64,000 nt of DNA from Oribacterium sp. WCC10. Lineage in GTDB: Bacteria > Bacillota > Clostridia > Lachnospirales > Lachnospiraceae. The translations under genes and the position numbers were made by a program. The stretch spans positions 1-64,000 of the forward strand of contig NZ_FOPH01000003.1 in NCBI RefSeq assembly GCF_900113415.1, read 5' to 3'. Shown piece after piece: positions 44,901 to 53,162 of this stretch. The notes beneath the pieces were generated by a model. That model was not told where the DNA came from. It worked only from the letters and a program-made list of their open reading frames with translations, and searched no databases. Each line of letters opens with the position of its first letter. The first letter of the stretch is position 1.

Positions 44901-45634
44901 AGGATTACGGAAGAGAAATTGCTGAAGGATTGGTCAAGGAGATTGCTGACAAGGTAGTTGAATGTTTCGGAAGCGTTGCATCGATTTTCAGAGTATACGG
45001 ATGTAATTTCGGAATTTGTAAGAGAAATATGCCTCCTGATATGGTACGTGAGTCTGCAAAGAAACTTCTCGACAGCATATCTCAGATAAGAGAGATAGAC
45101 GGACGTCAGGTTATGGTTCACGGTGAATACGCATATGCCCATGGATCTGAAAAAGAGAATGTTCAGGAGGTTATCGAGCTTGCAAAGACCAGACTGATGA
45201 AGCTGAAGAACAGTGATGAGGAAGGCGAGAAGAAGCTCAATATGATGAAAGGCTACGTGAATTACCTGCCGCTTCCTTATGTTGTGGCTAAGCCGATCAT
45301 GGACAAGGAAAACAAGAATGCTATAGACATAGAGTATATCTATGTAAATAACAGGTACTGTGAGGTGGCCGGAAAGAGTGCTTCAGAGCTTGTAGGAAAA
45401 ACCTATACTAAAGTGTTCGAACAGCCGCCTAATGACAGATGGATTGACATAGGCTATCGTGCGGCTTATGGAGAGTACATACATGACAGGGCATTCAGTT
45501 ACAGTCTTAAGCACTGGATGAATTTCATCGCCGCGCCATCAAATACAGTCGGAACATTCTCAACCGTATTCATCAATATGGAAGAGATACAAAAGCTGTA
45601 CGGAGAGGCTGAGGATAAAGGCGGTAAGAAGTGA
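41903..45634 (+). CDS. Large PAS-GGDEF-EAL-PAS-GGDEF signalling protein, c-di-GMP phosphodiesterase
   Basis: A 1243-residue soluble protein. Order: PAS (about 15-125), degenerate GGDEF (130-285; GEDNF at ~207 replaces GGDEF), EAL (295-545; FEALARW with catalytic Glu327, DDFGSGYSS at ~447, GVETEEH). Then come several PAS-like sensor domains (~570-930), a second GGDEF-like domain (~950-1090; VYGCNF at the active site, so inactive) and a final PAS-like domain (1110-1235). The EAL motifs look intact, so it should hydrolyse c-di-GMP, the usual switch for pili. No membrane helix. The RBS is poor (AAGGAA, 12 bases away). Confidence 0.9.
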   Translation: MRQEQKIKENFILHGLTIMPGGFFIYRGSGDEEILYTNAALLKIYDCETEEEFMELTGGTFPGMVHEDDVEHVLESIQLQIANNVDHYDRVNYRIITKNGSIKYVEDFGRYYIDPDEGPLYCVFISDMETMPDALTGLPSRWAFLNRAETYAAKMLGEDKVPAIIAFNLSGMKGFNARNGVKEGDRFLCIFADLIRKYFDNDNCSRFGEDNFFAFAPNDGLEDKLKALIEELYVANAGKTLPVKIGTCIFRDGMSANLVSDYARMACEAQKGKYGSRYGSFDEKMGLRYTKAEYILSHIDQALNEGWVTIYLQPVIRTLTGRVCGFEALARWVDPVYGFISPGDFVPLLEENSLSYKLDTFIIKRVAELQARSVNVGNPIVPVSVNISRSDFDNCKPVDIITSALSEYNLRRNVIAVEITETALMNDTGIIKREIDRFHEAGIEVWMDDFGSGYSSLNVIKDYQFDEIKIDMLFLRDFSEKSKTIVTMAVKMAKELGIHTLAEGVETEEHLEFLKEIGCERIQGYYYSKPLPVSDIHKYMIQHGLMYETREEKSVYDRVGLVDVVTDQAIALLFYDKLKFKLLYGNEYYHDITKKMRRESDEDIEAVLNDESSITSRKFHELAAKTMLSHREEFMTFIANDRYFFVSFKKIADSRKGSMLLATIDGKRYEDQEQVHEYDRIMRNIVSIIDCVYLLDFKEDTRTVMYSNLETEKVGDVIYDLHSFYQDYKPGMVHPDDERRWHDFINPELYKIKINERQDMCFSDVFRVKSSDGSYKWMEFMVVLLSDVENRRAMVCIKPSSIEKDVKSYLDSMGMRMPVRDGYNINDDLMEAIRLNSGIRFFWKDKKRRFIGVSNAFLDYYGFKSQDVVVGKTDEDVGWHVDDGPFMSDEERVLQKGEVIHNNIGQNIVDGVTHYIAATKFPVYHGGEITGLMGYMIDIEQDVESDQELKKESLIDPLTGFMNTYGQMVTITQLDDNLRTNGEDFAYIVFDVPEFEEIREDYGREIAEGLVKEIADKVVECFGSVASIFRVYGCNFGICKRNMPPDMVRESAKKLLDSISQIREIDGRQVMVHGEYAYAHGSEKENVQEVIELAKTRLMKLKNSDEEGEKKLNMMKGYVNYLPLPYVVAKPIMDKENKNAIDIEYIYVNNRYCEVAGKSASELVGKTYTKVFEQPPNDRWIDIGYRAAYGEYIHDRAFSYSLKHWMNFIAAPSNTVGTFSTVFINMEEIQKLYGEAEDKGGKK

Positions 45635-45640
45635 AAAAAC

Positions 45641-45703
45641 TCCCGATTCTGAAGTGTTTTACAGTGATTTGCAGTAGGTCTTCAGAATCGGGGGTTTTGT
45701 TTT
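45641..45703 (+). terminator. Terminator after the EAL gene
   Basis: CCCGATTCTGAAG / CTTCAGAATCGGG, a perfect 13-bp stem with a ~28-base loop, then GTTTTGTTTTG. It begins eight bases after the stop codon. Confidence 0.8.
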
Positions 45704-45710
45704 GACATAA

Positions 45711-45790
45711 GTGCCATAAGTTTATTTCTACAGGAGATTTTGAGATGCTGTCAGAAATAGACTTATGGCACTCACATCATAAGATGTGAG
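45711..45790. repeat. Long imperfect palindrome plus short hairpin in a convergent gap
   Basis: GTGCCATAAGTTTATTTCT (45711-45729) faces AGAAATAGACTTATGGCAC (45753-45771), one mismatch. Directly after comes CTCACATC / GATGTGAG (45771-45790), like the R1 end. It lies between two convergent genes, so it may act as a two-way transcript end. Confidence 0.65.
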
Positions 45791-45846
45791 TAGAAATAAC
45801 CGGATCAGTTTTGGGTTTTCTTTCATAATGATTCGGGATACAGTCA

Positions 45847-46401
45847 TCAGAGGTTCAAAACGCCAAAAACGATGATGCCGATGATGGCACTGATGATAAT
45901 GACTGTTGGTATACCGAGTTTCCCGAATCTCAGCAGAAGAAGATCAACTATACCGATGCATATGGATATAAGTGAGATACCTGCGTCAGTCACGTAGTTT
46001 GACATGGAAAGAGTTACTACAACACCGATGACCATGGCTATACATGCAGGGCGAACTCCAACAAGGATGTTTTGCATGATATTGGATTCCTTGAACTTAG
46101 CAAAGAATATGGCGCCTAGTATGCCAAGGGAGAGAGACGGTGTAAGAACTCCTAGATTTGCAGCAGTGGCTCCAAGAAGACCGGCGGCTTTTAAGCCTGC
46201 AAAGGTTGCGCAGTTAAGTCCCAATGGACCAGGTGTCATCTCTGCGATGGCTACGATATCGGATATTTCAGAGGCTTTCATCCAGCCGTGTCCCATCATT
46301 TCACTGGTTATAAGAGGAATCATTGACAATCCTCCGAAACTGGTGAAACCGATCTTTAAAAAGCTCCAGTAAAGCTGAAATACTGTTATGAGGTCATGCA
46401 T
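45847..46401 (-). CDS. Chromate-transporter-family protein, half-size (second gene)
   Basis: A 184-residue single-CHR-domain membrane protein with about six helices. Motifs: FLKIGFTSFGGLSMIPLI, EMTPGPLGLNCATFAG, LGILGAIFFAKFKES. Such halves work as a heteromeric pair with the gene just upstream. Despite the family name, substrate (chromate, sulfate or other anion) is unknown. ATG 46401 is set by GGAGG upstream and overlaps the end of the partner gene by eight bases. Confidence 0.88.
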   Translation of the reverse strand: MHDLITVFQLYWSFLKIGFTSFGGLSMIPLITSEMMGHGWMKASEISDIVAIAEMTPGPLGLNCATFAGLKAAGLLGATAANLGVLTPSLSLGILGAIFFAKFKESNIMQNILVGVRPACIAMVIGVVVTLSMSNYVTDAGISLISICIGIVDLLLLRFGKLGIPTVIIISAIIGIIVFGVLNL

Positions 46402-46975
46402 GTTTACGTGCCTCCTTTCTCTGGTATATCTCACTTATCAAAAGACCGAATATGGAACCAAGTATGACAAGGTAAATGCAGTTGACATCAAACACGAGAT
46501 ATAGGATGACACAGAGTATTGTAACAAAATAGCAGGGCGGAAACCTGAAGGCACCGTTGATCATCTTTAATGCGGCAGACATTATGATGGGAACAACTGC
46601 GCACCGGATGCCGCTCATGGCAGCAGCCACCCAGTAGTTTGTTCTGAAAGCCGTGTAGCAGGAAGCGACTATAAGAAGAACTATAAATGGCGGAAGTATC
46701 ATGCCGAAGAGACATACAAGCGCACCGGGGATACCGCGCTGGCTGTAGCCGAAGAGAACAGCGATATTGCCTATCATGGTTCCGGGGAGACTTCGCCCCA
46801 CACTGGTCAGGTCTATGAGTTCCTGAGAGCTTATATCTTTTCTGTCGGAAACATAGATTTTCTCCATCTGTGCGACTATGCTCCAGCCTCCGCCGAATGT
46901 AAACAGTCCGAATTTTAAGAAATCAAAGAACAGAGTAAGTAGTGAAGATTTTGACTTAACGGGTTTATTCATCAT
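46394..46975 (-). CDS. Chromate-transporter-family protein, half-size (first gene)
   Basis: A 193-residue CHR-domain protein. Motifs: FLKFGLFTFGGGWSIVAQME, VGRSLPGTMIGNIAVLFGY and GMILPPFIVLLIVAS. About five or six membrane helices. It pairs with the downstream half-size gene, overlapping by eight bases, so the two are translationally coupled. Two ATG codons in tandem follow a GAGGA site; either may be used. Divergent from the motor genes. Confidence 0.88.
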   Translation of the reverse strand: MMNKPVKSKSSLLTLFFDFLKFGLFTFGGGWSIVAQMEKIYVSDRKDISSQELIDLTSVGRSLPGTMIGNIAVLFGYSQRGIPGALVCLFGMILPPFIVLLIVASCYTAFRTNYWVAAAMSGIRCAVVPIIMSAALKMINGAFRFPPCYFVTILCVILYLVFDVNCIYLVILGSIFGLLISEIYQRKEARKHA

Positions 46976-47297
46976 GTTTTTCCTCTTTTTTGAAAGCCAA
47001 GAATATATTCTGTATTTCGAAGGATTAAAGTCATGTGCAGGAAAAAGAAATGGGTGACATAACTAATCGATGAAATCAAAGGGCTTTTTGACCCTTGCAA
47101 CATAGTATACGCCAAAATCATCAAATTAGTATGACATTTTTGTCATTTGTACAAAGGAAATACTGATAAAATTATTCCTTTTTTATTTGTAATCCTATTT
47201 TAAGTTTTAGGTAAATTAAGTTCTATTTAAGAATCATCTGCTATAAAATATAATTAACGTAATAAATCTTTGTAATAAAAGATGATTTCCGGAGGAA
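46976..47297. other. Divergent promoter region with a palindromic operator-like site
   Basis: 322 bases between the chromate-family pair and the motor genes. ATGACATTTTTGTCAT (47131-47146) is a perfect inverted repeat and may bind a regulator. An R2-like sequence GGAAATACTGATAAAATTATTCC follows at 47157-47179. No coding sequence seen. Confidence 0.45.
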
Positions 47298-48878
47298 ATG
47301 AATATGCAGAACAAGAAGTGGTATGAATGGCTGGTTGTGGTGACTTTCATCGCAATGGTGGGACTCTGTGTCTATCTCAATGTCTTTTCCGGACAGGGAG
47401 AGGGCATTGCCAATATCGCTGTTAATGCTGCGATGTTTTTTATCGTTGCCATCATTCTCATCAGCAGTGACAGGAACTGCTTTGTACCGATGAATCACAT
47501 TATAGCAGATTTTGACCGTGTCACTCAGAAGATCAGAAATGATGCCATGAACAGTCATGCATTTCTTTATAAGACATATAGAGACAATCAGGAGATGCTG
47601 TTTGAAGAGCAGTACCTGAAGGACATCTATCAGGATTATATGTATGAGCTCAATCGTATTAATGATATGAAGGAGCACAGCTACAAGTGCGACATAGAGG
47701 ATTTTGTAAATGACGAGATCATCGATGATGTTATGCACAGAAATCAGCTGAATCAGGTTGCCGGTGTTATGACGGGACTTGGAATCCTGGGAACATTTAT
47801 AGGTCTTTCTCTGGGACTTCAGGGCTTCAATACGAGTTCAACAGAAGAGATTGCCAACAGTATTACTCCGCTCATGAACGGTATCAAGGTAGCATTCCAT
47901 ACATCTATATATGGTTTGATCTTTTCACTTACCTTCAATTATGCATTTAAACGTAAGCTTGATGAGGCGGAATCTTCCATACGGGATTTTGTTAATGCTT
48001 ACCGCAAGTATGTCCTGCCTGACAGTGAGTTTGACAGTGTAAACATTCTCATAGCGCTTCAGAAGGAACAGCTTAACACTATAAGCCGTATGGGCGATAA
48101 GCTTGGTGATGACCTTTCAAGGATTCTCATTCCTCAGTTTGACCGTATGAATAAGACAATAAAGGATTTCACCAATGTTGCAACACAGAATCAGACGGAT
48201 GCTCTCAAGGCAGTTGTCAATGCTTTCATCGTTGAGATGAACAATTCCCTTGATGGAGCATTTGCAAGCATGTCACAGACCATCACCGAGTGTTATCACA
48301 TACAGAACAATAATGCGACACTCATGAAGCAGATTCTTGATGAGACAGGAAGCACACGGGAAATTGCCCATAGGATTAATGAAGAGGCCAAGGGCATAGG
48401 TGATCAGCTTGCTGGATTTGCGACAAGTGTATATGAGGCTCAGCAGGAAATGAAGAGAAGCATGAACGACCTCTGGGTTACCAATGAAAAGAACCAGAAA
48501 CTTATCGCGGATGATCGACAGTATCTGAGAGATCTTGAGAAATACAGAGGTATGCTCAATGAATCCGTCAAGATATTACATAATGAGTTAAGTGCACAGA
48601 AGGAACTTCTTGATTCCATCAGACTGTCAGTAAATCAGCTTCCAAAGAATATAGATAATACCTTTAAGGTTATCGACAGCAACCTCGTTAATGTTGAGTC
48701 ACATCTGGTAAATCAGGTTGTTGAGATAAAGAAGGCAAATGATCAGCTTCCGAAGCTTATCAACAATTGCTACAGGGACCTTCAGGATGCAGTAGACAGA
48801 TCCAATGCAGCTGTAAGTGAGTTCACTGCTGCAATTCAGGATGCAAAGAGAACTTCGGGCATCTCAAGGCGTGTATGA
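47298..48878 (+). CDS. MotA/TolQ/ExbB-family channel protein, ZorA-like
   Basis: A 526-residue motor stator subunit. There are membrane helices at about 11-30 and 37-57, then a cytoplasmic loop, then helices at about 152-175 (VAGVMTGLGILGTFIGLSLG, the conserved TolQ/MotA core) and 192-215 (MNGIKVAFHTSIYGLIFSLT). A 310-residue cytoplasmic helical tail follows (220-526). The long tail is the hallmark of ZorA of Zorya defence motors and of some orphan relatives. It pairs with the OmpA-type protein 86 bases downstream. No ZorC, ZorD or ZorE gene is seen. RBS GGAGG. Confidence 0.85.
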   Translation: MNMQNKKWYEWLVVVTFIAMVGLCVYLNVFSGQGEGIANIAVNAAMFFIVAIILISSDRNCFVPMNHIIADFDRVTQKIRNDAMNSHAFLYKTYRDNQEMLFEEQYLKDIYQDYMYELNRINDMKEHSYKCDIEDFVNDEIIDDVMHRNQLNQVAGVMTGLGILGTFIGLSLGLQGFNTSSTEEIANSITPLMNGIKVAFHTSIYGLIFSLTFNYAFKRKLDEAESSIRDFVNAYRKYVLPDSEFDSVNILIALQKEQLNTISRMGDKLGDDLSRILIPQFDRMNKTIKDFTNVATQNQTDALKAVVNAFIVEMNNSLDGAFASMSQTITECYHIQNNNATLMKQILDETGSTREIAHRINEEAKGIGDQLAGFATSVYEAQQEMKRSMNDLWVTNEKNQKLIADDRQYLRDLEKYRGMLNESVKILHNELSAQKELLDSIRLSVNQLPKNIDNTFKVIDSNLVNVESHLVNQVVEIKKANDQLPKLINNCYRDLQDAVDRSNAAVSEFTAAIQDAKRTSGISRRV

Positions 48879-48964
48879 TGAATTTTAAAAGACAGTCGGT
48901 ATAATCACGTTTTTTAAGCATCCGTAACAAGGTAATCATTTTCGGATGCTACCAAGGAAAACAT

Positions 48965-50044
48965 ATGCTTAAAATAAAGAATAACAAAAAGCATCCCCGT
49001 AAACAGGACGGGGAAACAACATATTGGCTTTCATATTCTGATATGATGGCTGGGCTTCTCCTGTGTTTTGTACTTATCATAGCGTTGACCACTCTTCATT
49101 CTCAGATAAAATTTGATCAGAAGGAACAGCAGCTTCTCGGAAAAGAACAGGAACTGGTTGTTCAGGCTTCTGAACTTGACGAGCAGAAGAATGTTGTGGC
49201 TGCACAGAAGGAAGAACTGGAGGATCAGCAGGCAAAGCTTAATGCGCAGAAAGAACTTCTTCTGACTCAGGAAGAGAAACTGAACTCTCAGGAGGCTACG
49301 CTAAACGAGCAGTCACAACTTCTCGCAGAGTTTGAGGAAATCATGAAGACGCAGCAGGCAAAGCTGGACAGAATCATCGGTATCAGATCTGAACTTATCG
49401 AGGAACTCAAGGAGGAGTTTACAGGTTCAAGTCTCAATATTTCCGTTGATGAAAAAACCGGTGCCATAATCATGGATTCAAACATTCTGTTTGAGTACAA
49501 CAAGGATGAACTTAAGGATACCGGTAAGGACTTCCTGGCTGAGTTCCTTCCACGATATGCAAAAATCCTTCTAAGCGACAAGTATCGTGATTATGTTTCT
49601 TCCATTTCTATAGAGGGTCACACTGATACCCAGGGTAACTATCTCTTCAATCTGGATCTTTCGCAGAAGAGAGCATATTCGGTTGCGGAGTATTGTCTGG
49701 GTGATGATTCATCCCTTCTTTCTGCCGATCAGAAAAAGGAAATGCGTGATCTCATATCAACTAACGGAAAGTCGTATACTGATCCGATACTTAACGATGA
49801 CGGAAGTGTAAATATGGATGCATCCAGAAGAGTAGAGTTCCTGTTTACTCTTAAAGATGAGGATATGATCAGAGAGATGATAGAGATTCTCAATGAACAG
49901 GAAAGCGTTACATCTGAAAGTACGGATTCCTCTTTGGATGGTGATACGAAGGAATCTGACGAAGGAGCTTCCGGTACGGTAGTTGCAACTGCACCTTCAT
50001 CCAAAACAGTTTCGGTTTCCGGCGAAAAGGATAAGAAATCATAG
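48965..50044 (+). CDS. MotB/OmpA-family peptidoglycan-binding motor protein, ZorB-like
   Basis: A 359-residue partner of the stator. One membrane helix (about 22-44) starts WLSYSDMMAGLLLCFVL, with the ion-carrying Asp26. A long coiled coil (46-130, heptads rich in Gln, Lys and Glu) follows, then an OmpA-like domain (about 150-300; SISIEGHTDTQGNYLFNLDL, SQKRAYSVAEY, ASRRVEF). A Ser-rich tail ends the protein. The coiled coil is longer than in typical flagellar MotB and would bridge a thick wall. RBS AAGGAAAA. The product should be anchored to peptidoglycan. Confidence 0.87.
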   Translation: MLKIKNNKKHPRKQDGETTYWLSYSDMMAGLLLCFVLIIALTTLHSQIKFDQKEQQLLGKEQELVVQASELDEQKNVVAAQKEELEDQQAKLNAQKELLLTQEEKLNSQEATLNEQSQLLAEFEEIMKTQQAKLDRIIGIRSELIEELKEEFTGSSLNISVDEKTGAIIMDSNILFEYNKDELKDTGKDFLAEFLPRYAKILLSDKYRDYVSSISIEGHTDTQGNYLFNLDLSQKRAYSVAEYCLGDDSSLLSADQKKEMRDLISTNGKSYTDPILNDDGSVNMDASRRVEFLFTLKDEDMIREMIEILNEQESVTSESTDSSLDGDTKESDEGASGTVVATAPSSKTVSVSGEKDKKS

Positions 50045-50253
50045 AGCTGACAATGACTTAAATTTAACAGAGCGGGAATCCTGAATGCTAATAATACTGT
50101 ATAAATTGCATAATTATAAAAAAGTGCTTACATATGCATTGAATGAATAGTTATTGAAGTGTATTATAATCATCATATTCGCTATTTAATCGATCACAGC
50201 CTTTTTTACTTATCGGTTTAACAGCAAAATTCTTGACTTAAGAGGAGAGTAAT

Positions 50254-51858
50254 ATGGATAAAAAGAGCAATCGCATTTTTACAATCTCTGCTCTCGGCGT
50301 TGTAGTGGTATTTTTGATTCTTGCGAAATTTCTGACTACGCCGGAGACTGTTCAGCAGTCCTTTTGGGCGCTTACACCACCGCTTATAGCTATAGGACTT
50401 GCGCTTATAACTAAAGAGGTTTACAGTTCTCTTTTTATGGGCGTTCTTACAGGTGCGCTTCTATATTCAGGGTATAATTTCGAGGGAACCATCAATCATA
50501 TATTTAAGGATGGAATCATTTCCGTTCTTTCTGACAGCTACAATGTTGGTATCCTCTGTTTCCTTGTTATTCTTGGAGCTATGGTTCAGCTTATGAACAG
50601 AAGCGGCGGATCCGCGGCTTTCGGAAGATGGGCTTCAAGCCATATCAAGACAAGAGCCGGTGCTCAGCTTGCAACCATCGCATTTGGATGTCTTATCTTT
50701 ATAGATGACTATTTCAACTGTCTTACAGTAGGTTCTGTTATGCGTCCGGTGACAGATAAGCATAAGGTCAGCCGCGCAAAGCTTGCATATCTTATCGATG
50801 CTACGGCAGCACCTATATGTATCATCGCTCCGATCTCATCCTGGGCAGCAGCTGTATCAGGATTTGTAGAAGGCGAGAATGGTATGAAACTGTTCCTTCA
50901 GACAATTCCGTTCAATTTTTATGCGGTACTTACCATTGCCATGATGATATTCCTTGTTGTATTCAAGGTTGATTATGGTCCTATGCGTACACATGAGATC
51001 AATGCTATAGAACATGATGATCTGTTCACTACTCCGGGACGTGCTTTTGGTGATGATGAGGAAGAAGCAGACGACACAAAGGGACATATCCTTAACATGC
51101 TTGTTCCTATAGTTTCTCTTATAGTATGTTGCGTCATCGGAATGATATATTCCGGCGGATTTTTTGAGGGAGAGAACTTTATTGATGCATTTGCAGGCTC
51201 GGATGCTTCAGTAGGTCTGGTTCTCGGATCCTTTGGAGCCCTTGTGATCACTATCGTTTTCTATCTGATCACCAATGTACTTCCGTTCAATGACTGTATG
51301 GATTGTCTTCCTGACGGATTCAAGCAGATGATCTCACCTATACTTATCCTTACTTTTGCATGGTCTCTTAAGGCTATGACAGACAGTCTTGGTGCCAAGG
51401 AGTTTGTAGCAGGTGTTGTACAGAGTTCGGTTGTTAACTTCATCGGATTCCTTCCGGTTATCATTTTTGTTATCGCTATCGGACTCAGCTTTGCAACAGG
51501 AACTTCATGGGGAACATTCGGTATATTGATTCCTATAGTAGTTGCTTGTTTTGAAGGTACAGATCATACTATGATGATCATTGCCATGTCAGCTTGTATG
51601 GCAGGTGCAGTTTGCGGAGATCACTGTTCACCTATCTCTGATACCACAATCATGTCAAGTGCCGGAGCGCAGTGCGTACATATCAACCATGTATCCACTC
51701 AGCTTCCTTACGCTCTTACAGCAGCTGTTATTTCTGCTATCACATATCTTGTGGCCGGTATCACAAAGAGTGCGGCTGTTTCACTTATCGCCGGTGTCAT
51801 CATGATGGTAGTTGTTCTTTACTTCTTCCAAAAGACTACAGGTAAGGAAAAAGAGTAA
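50254..51858 (+). CDS. NhaC-family Na+/H+ antiporter
   Basis: A 534-residue transporter with about 12 membrane segments. Motifs: LGAMVQLMNRSGGSAAFG, FGCLIFIDDYFNCLTVGSVM (Asp pair in a helix), LIDATAAPICIIAPISSWAA, GTSWGTFGILIPI and GDHCSPISDTTIMSSAGAQC. These fit the NhaC/arginine-ornithine-like group; Na+/H+ or malate/lactate exchange are both possible. It follows the motor pair after 209 bases, so a link through ion gradients is tempting, but co-transcription is unproven. RBS AGAGGAGAG. Confidence 0.87.
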   Translation: MDKKSNRIFTISALGVVVVFLILAKFLTTPETVQQSFWALTPPLIAIGLALITKEVYSSLFMGVLTGALLYSGYNFEGTINHIFKDGIISVLSDSYNVGILCFLVILGAMVQLMNRSGGSAAFGRWASSHIKTRAGAQLATIAFGCLIFIDDYFNCLTVGSVMRPVTDKHKVSRAKLAYLIDATAAPICIIAPISSWAAAVSGFVEGENGMKLFLQTIPFNFYAVLTIAMMIFLVVFKVDYGPMRTHEINAIEHDDLFTTPGRAFGDDEEEADDTKGHILNMLVPIVSLIVCCVIGMIYSGGFFEGENFIDAFAGSDASVGLVLGSFGALVITIVFYLITNVLPFNDCMDCLPDGFKQMISPILILTFAWSLKAMTDSLGAKEFVAGVVQSSVVNFIGFLPVIIFVIAIGLSFATGTSWGTFGILIPIVVACFEGTDHTMMIIAMSACMAGAVCGDHCSPISDTTIMSSAGAQCVHINHVSTQLPYALTAAVISAITYLVAGITKSAAVSLIAGVIMMVVVLYFFQKTTGKEKE

Positions 51859-51927
51859 AAATATATAGTTGTTTTTTGCTATCGCATTTACGGTTGTATA
51901 TGAGTTAGAAGAAATTTTTGTTATCAT

Positions 51928-51963
51928 GATGCAGTGCCCAGGCACTGCATCTTTTCTTTTTTT
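51928..51963 (+). terminator. Terminator after the antiporter gene
   Basis: GATGCAGTGCC-CA-GGCACTGCATC, an 11-bp perfect stem with a two-base tip, then TTTTCTTTTTTT. Confidence 0.9.
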
Positions 51964-52147
51964 ATCTGTTAACACTGCGTTGTCCGGATATCTGATGTAG
52001 AGATTTCAGTCTGTCCGGTGATATCGTCTTGTGTAAAAAATGATAAAAGTTATAATAAATTTAAAAATACTGTGACTGTTTTGTGATGAATCAGGTTGTA
52101 CCATAGGCGTAAGGACAAAAATATTTTTTATTTATGGAGTTTTACAG

Positions 52148-52801
52148 ATGGAAACAAGTGTGACAAATACAAAACAGAATAACGTGATCCTGGAGAAAAC
52201 TGTTTCCATGTATCTGGAAAGTATGGACCTGGTAAGGGGCAATCCGGACTTTAAGTTTGTATTTGTCAAGCCGGTGAATCGCTCGACAGTACCGGACGAA
52301 TATGAATTTGATGAGTATTTGAGAAGTGCGACCAGAGGTGAACAGACTCAGGAAAAGCATGATGAGTTTCTGTATTTGGTATATAAGTCCTATGATAGAT
52401 TCAGTCCCCAGAACAATGGCTTTTGGTGGGGGACTGACACCAGCGACAGACCACGTAATCTCATAGAAACCTATTCAAAAAGATTTACGGACTGTTTTGG
52501 AGAAAAGGGCAGGAACCTGGTTAATGCACCATCGACTATCAGGGAGATAGTTGATGGAATATATGTAAACGGTGTGCCGTATCTCGAGTACTATCATATG
52601 AAGCAGATCAGCAAGATGAATTTTCTTGAGGTGGTGTGTGAGATCATTGAGAATCTGAGCCGCGGAGAGATAGCCAAAAGCTTTTCTAGTCGTGACCGGA
52701 AGCATATGATAGTTACTTTTCGTCCATTTGGAAAGGATGTTATCAATGTTTATCTTCCGGTAAGTGCATTTTCAGACTTTCCGGTCAAGAGTCCGGAGTA
52801 A
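52148..52801 (+). CDS. Hypothetical protein
   Basis: A 217-residue soluble protein without recognised domain. It contains two aromatic-rich stretches (NNGFWWGTDTSDRP, PYLEYYHMKQ) and several conserved-looking short motifs (FVFVKPVNRS, VTFRPFGKDV). No signal peptide or membrane segment. Start ATG 52148, GGAG 12 bases upstream. It has its own terminator, so it is monocistronic. No neighbour suggests a role. Confidence 0.6.
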   Translation: METSVTNTKQNNVILEKTVSMYLESMDLVRGNPDFKFVFVKPVNRSTVPDEYEFDEYLRSATRGEQTQEKHDEFLYLVYKSYDRFSPQNNGFWWGTDTSDRPRNLIETYSKRFTDCFGEKGRNLVNAPSTIREIVDGIYVNGVPYLEYYHMKQISKMNFLEVVCEIIENLSRGEIAKSFSSRDRKHMIVTFRPFGKDVINVYLPVSAFSDFPVKSPE

Positions 52802-52834
52802 TGATCATTATAGTGTATAGATTTTGAGGGGGAA

Positions 52835-52888
52835 CCACTCGCGCTGTGTCAGGCTTCTTTTTAAGCGGATACGGGCTGAGTGGTTTTT
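52835..52888 (+). terminator. Terminator after the hypothetical gene
   Basis: AACCACTC / GAGTGGTT flank a long structured loop, followed by TTTTTG. Confidence 0.7.
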
Positions 52889-52996
52889 TGTTGCATAAAG
52901 AATAATACATGAGATAATTAAAACAGATGAATTGGTCGATATGTTTATAGAATGCTTTAAGTCCGGTTTTAGTCAGGAGCTATTCTGTGAACCTTA

Positions 52997-53117
52997 TAGA
53001 AATGCTGATTATGGTGTTTCCATTGCCGGATTTTCGATGCCAGGCATTAATTACCTTTTGAAATCCGTGCTCAAACGCCGGAGGCGCTGAGGAAATGTTG
53101 ATTATATCGGTATTTCC
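52997..53117 (+). repeat. Two R2-like palindromes around a GGATTTT hairpin
   Basis: AGAAATGCTGATTATGGTGTTTC (~52998-53020), CGGATTTTCGA ... TTGAAATCCG, a short CGCCGGAGGCG, then GGAAATGTTGATTATATCGG TATTTCC (53091-53117). The same order (GGATTTTC hairpin, then R2) occurs at 3058-3133. The rest of the 52889-53162 gap holds no gene. Confidence 0.6.
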
Positions 53118-53162
53118 TTAGACTACAACAGGTTGATGATTCCAATATGTGAGGAATGGATA

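Noticed and set aside
47298-51858. Complete Zorya anti-phage system
   Set aside because: Only ZorA/ZorB-like genes are present. No ZorC, ZorD (helicase) or ZorE (nuclease) gene is found on either strand within several kilobases, so defence function cannot be claimed.
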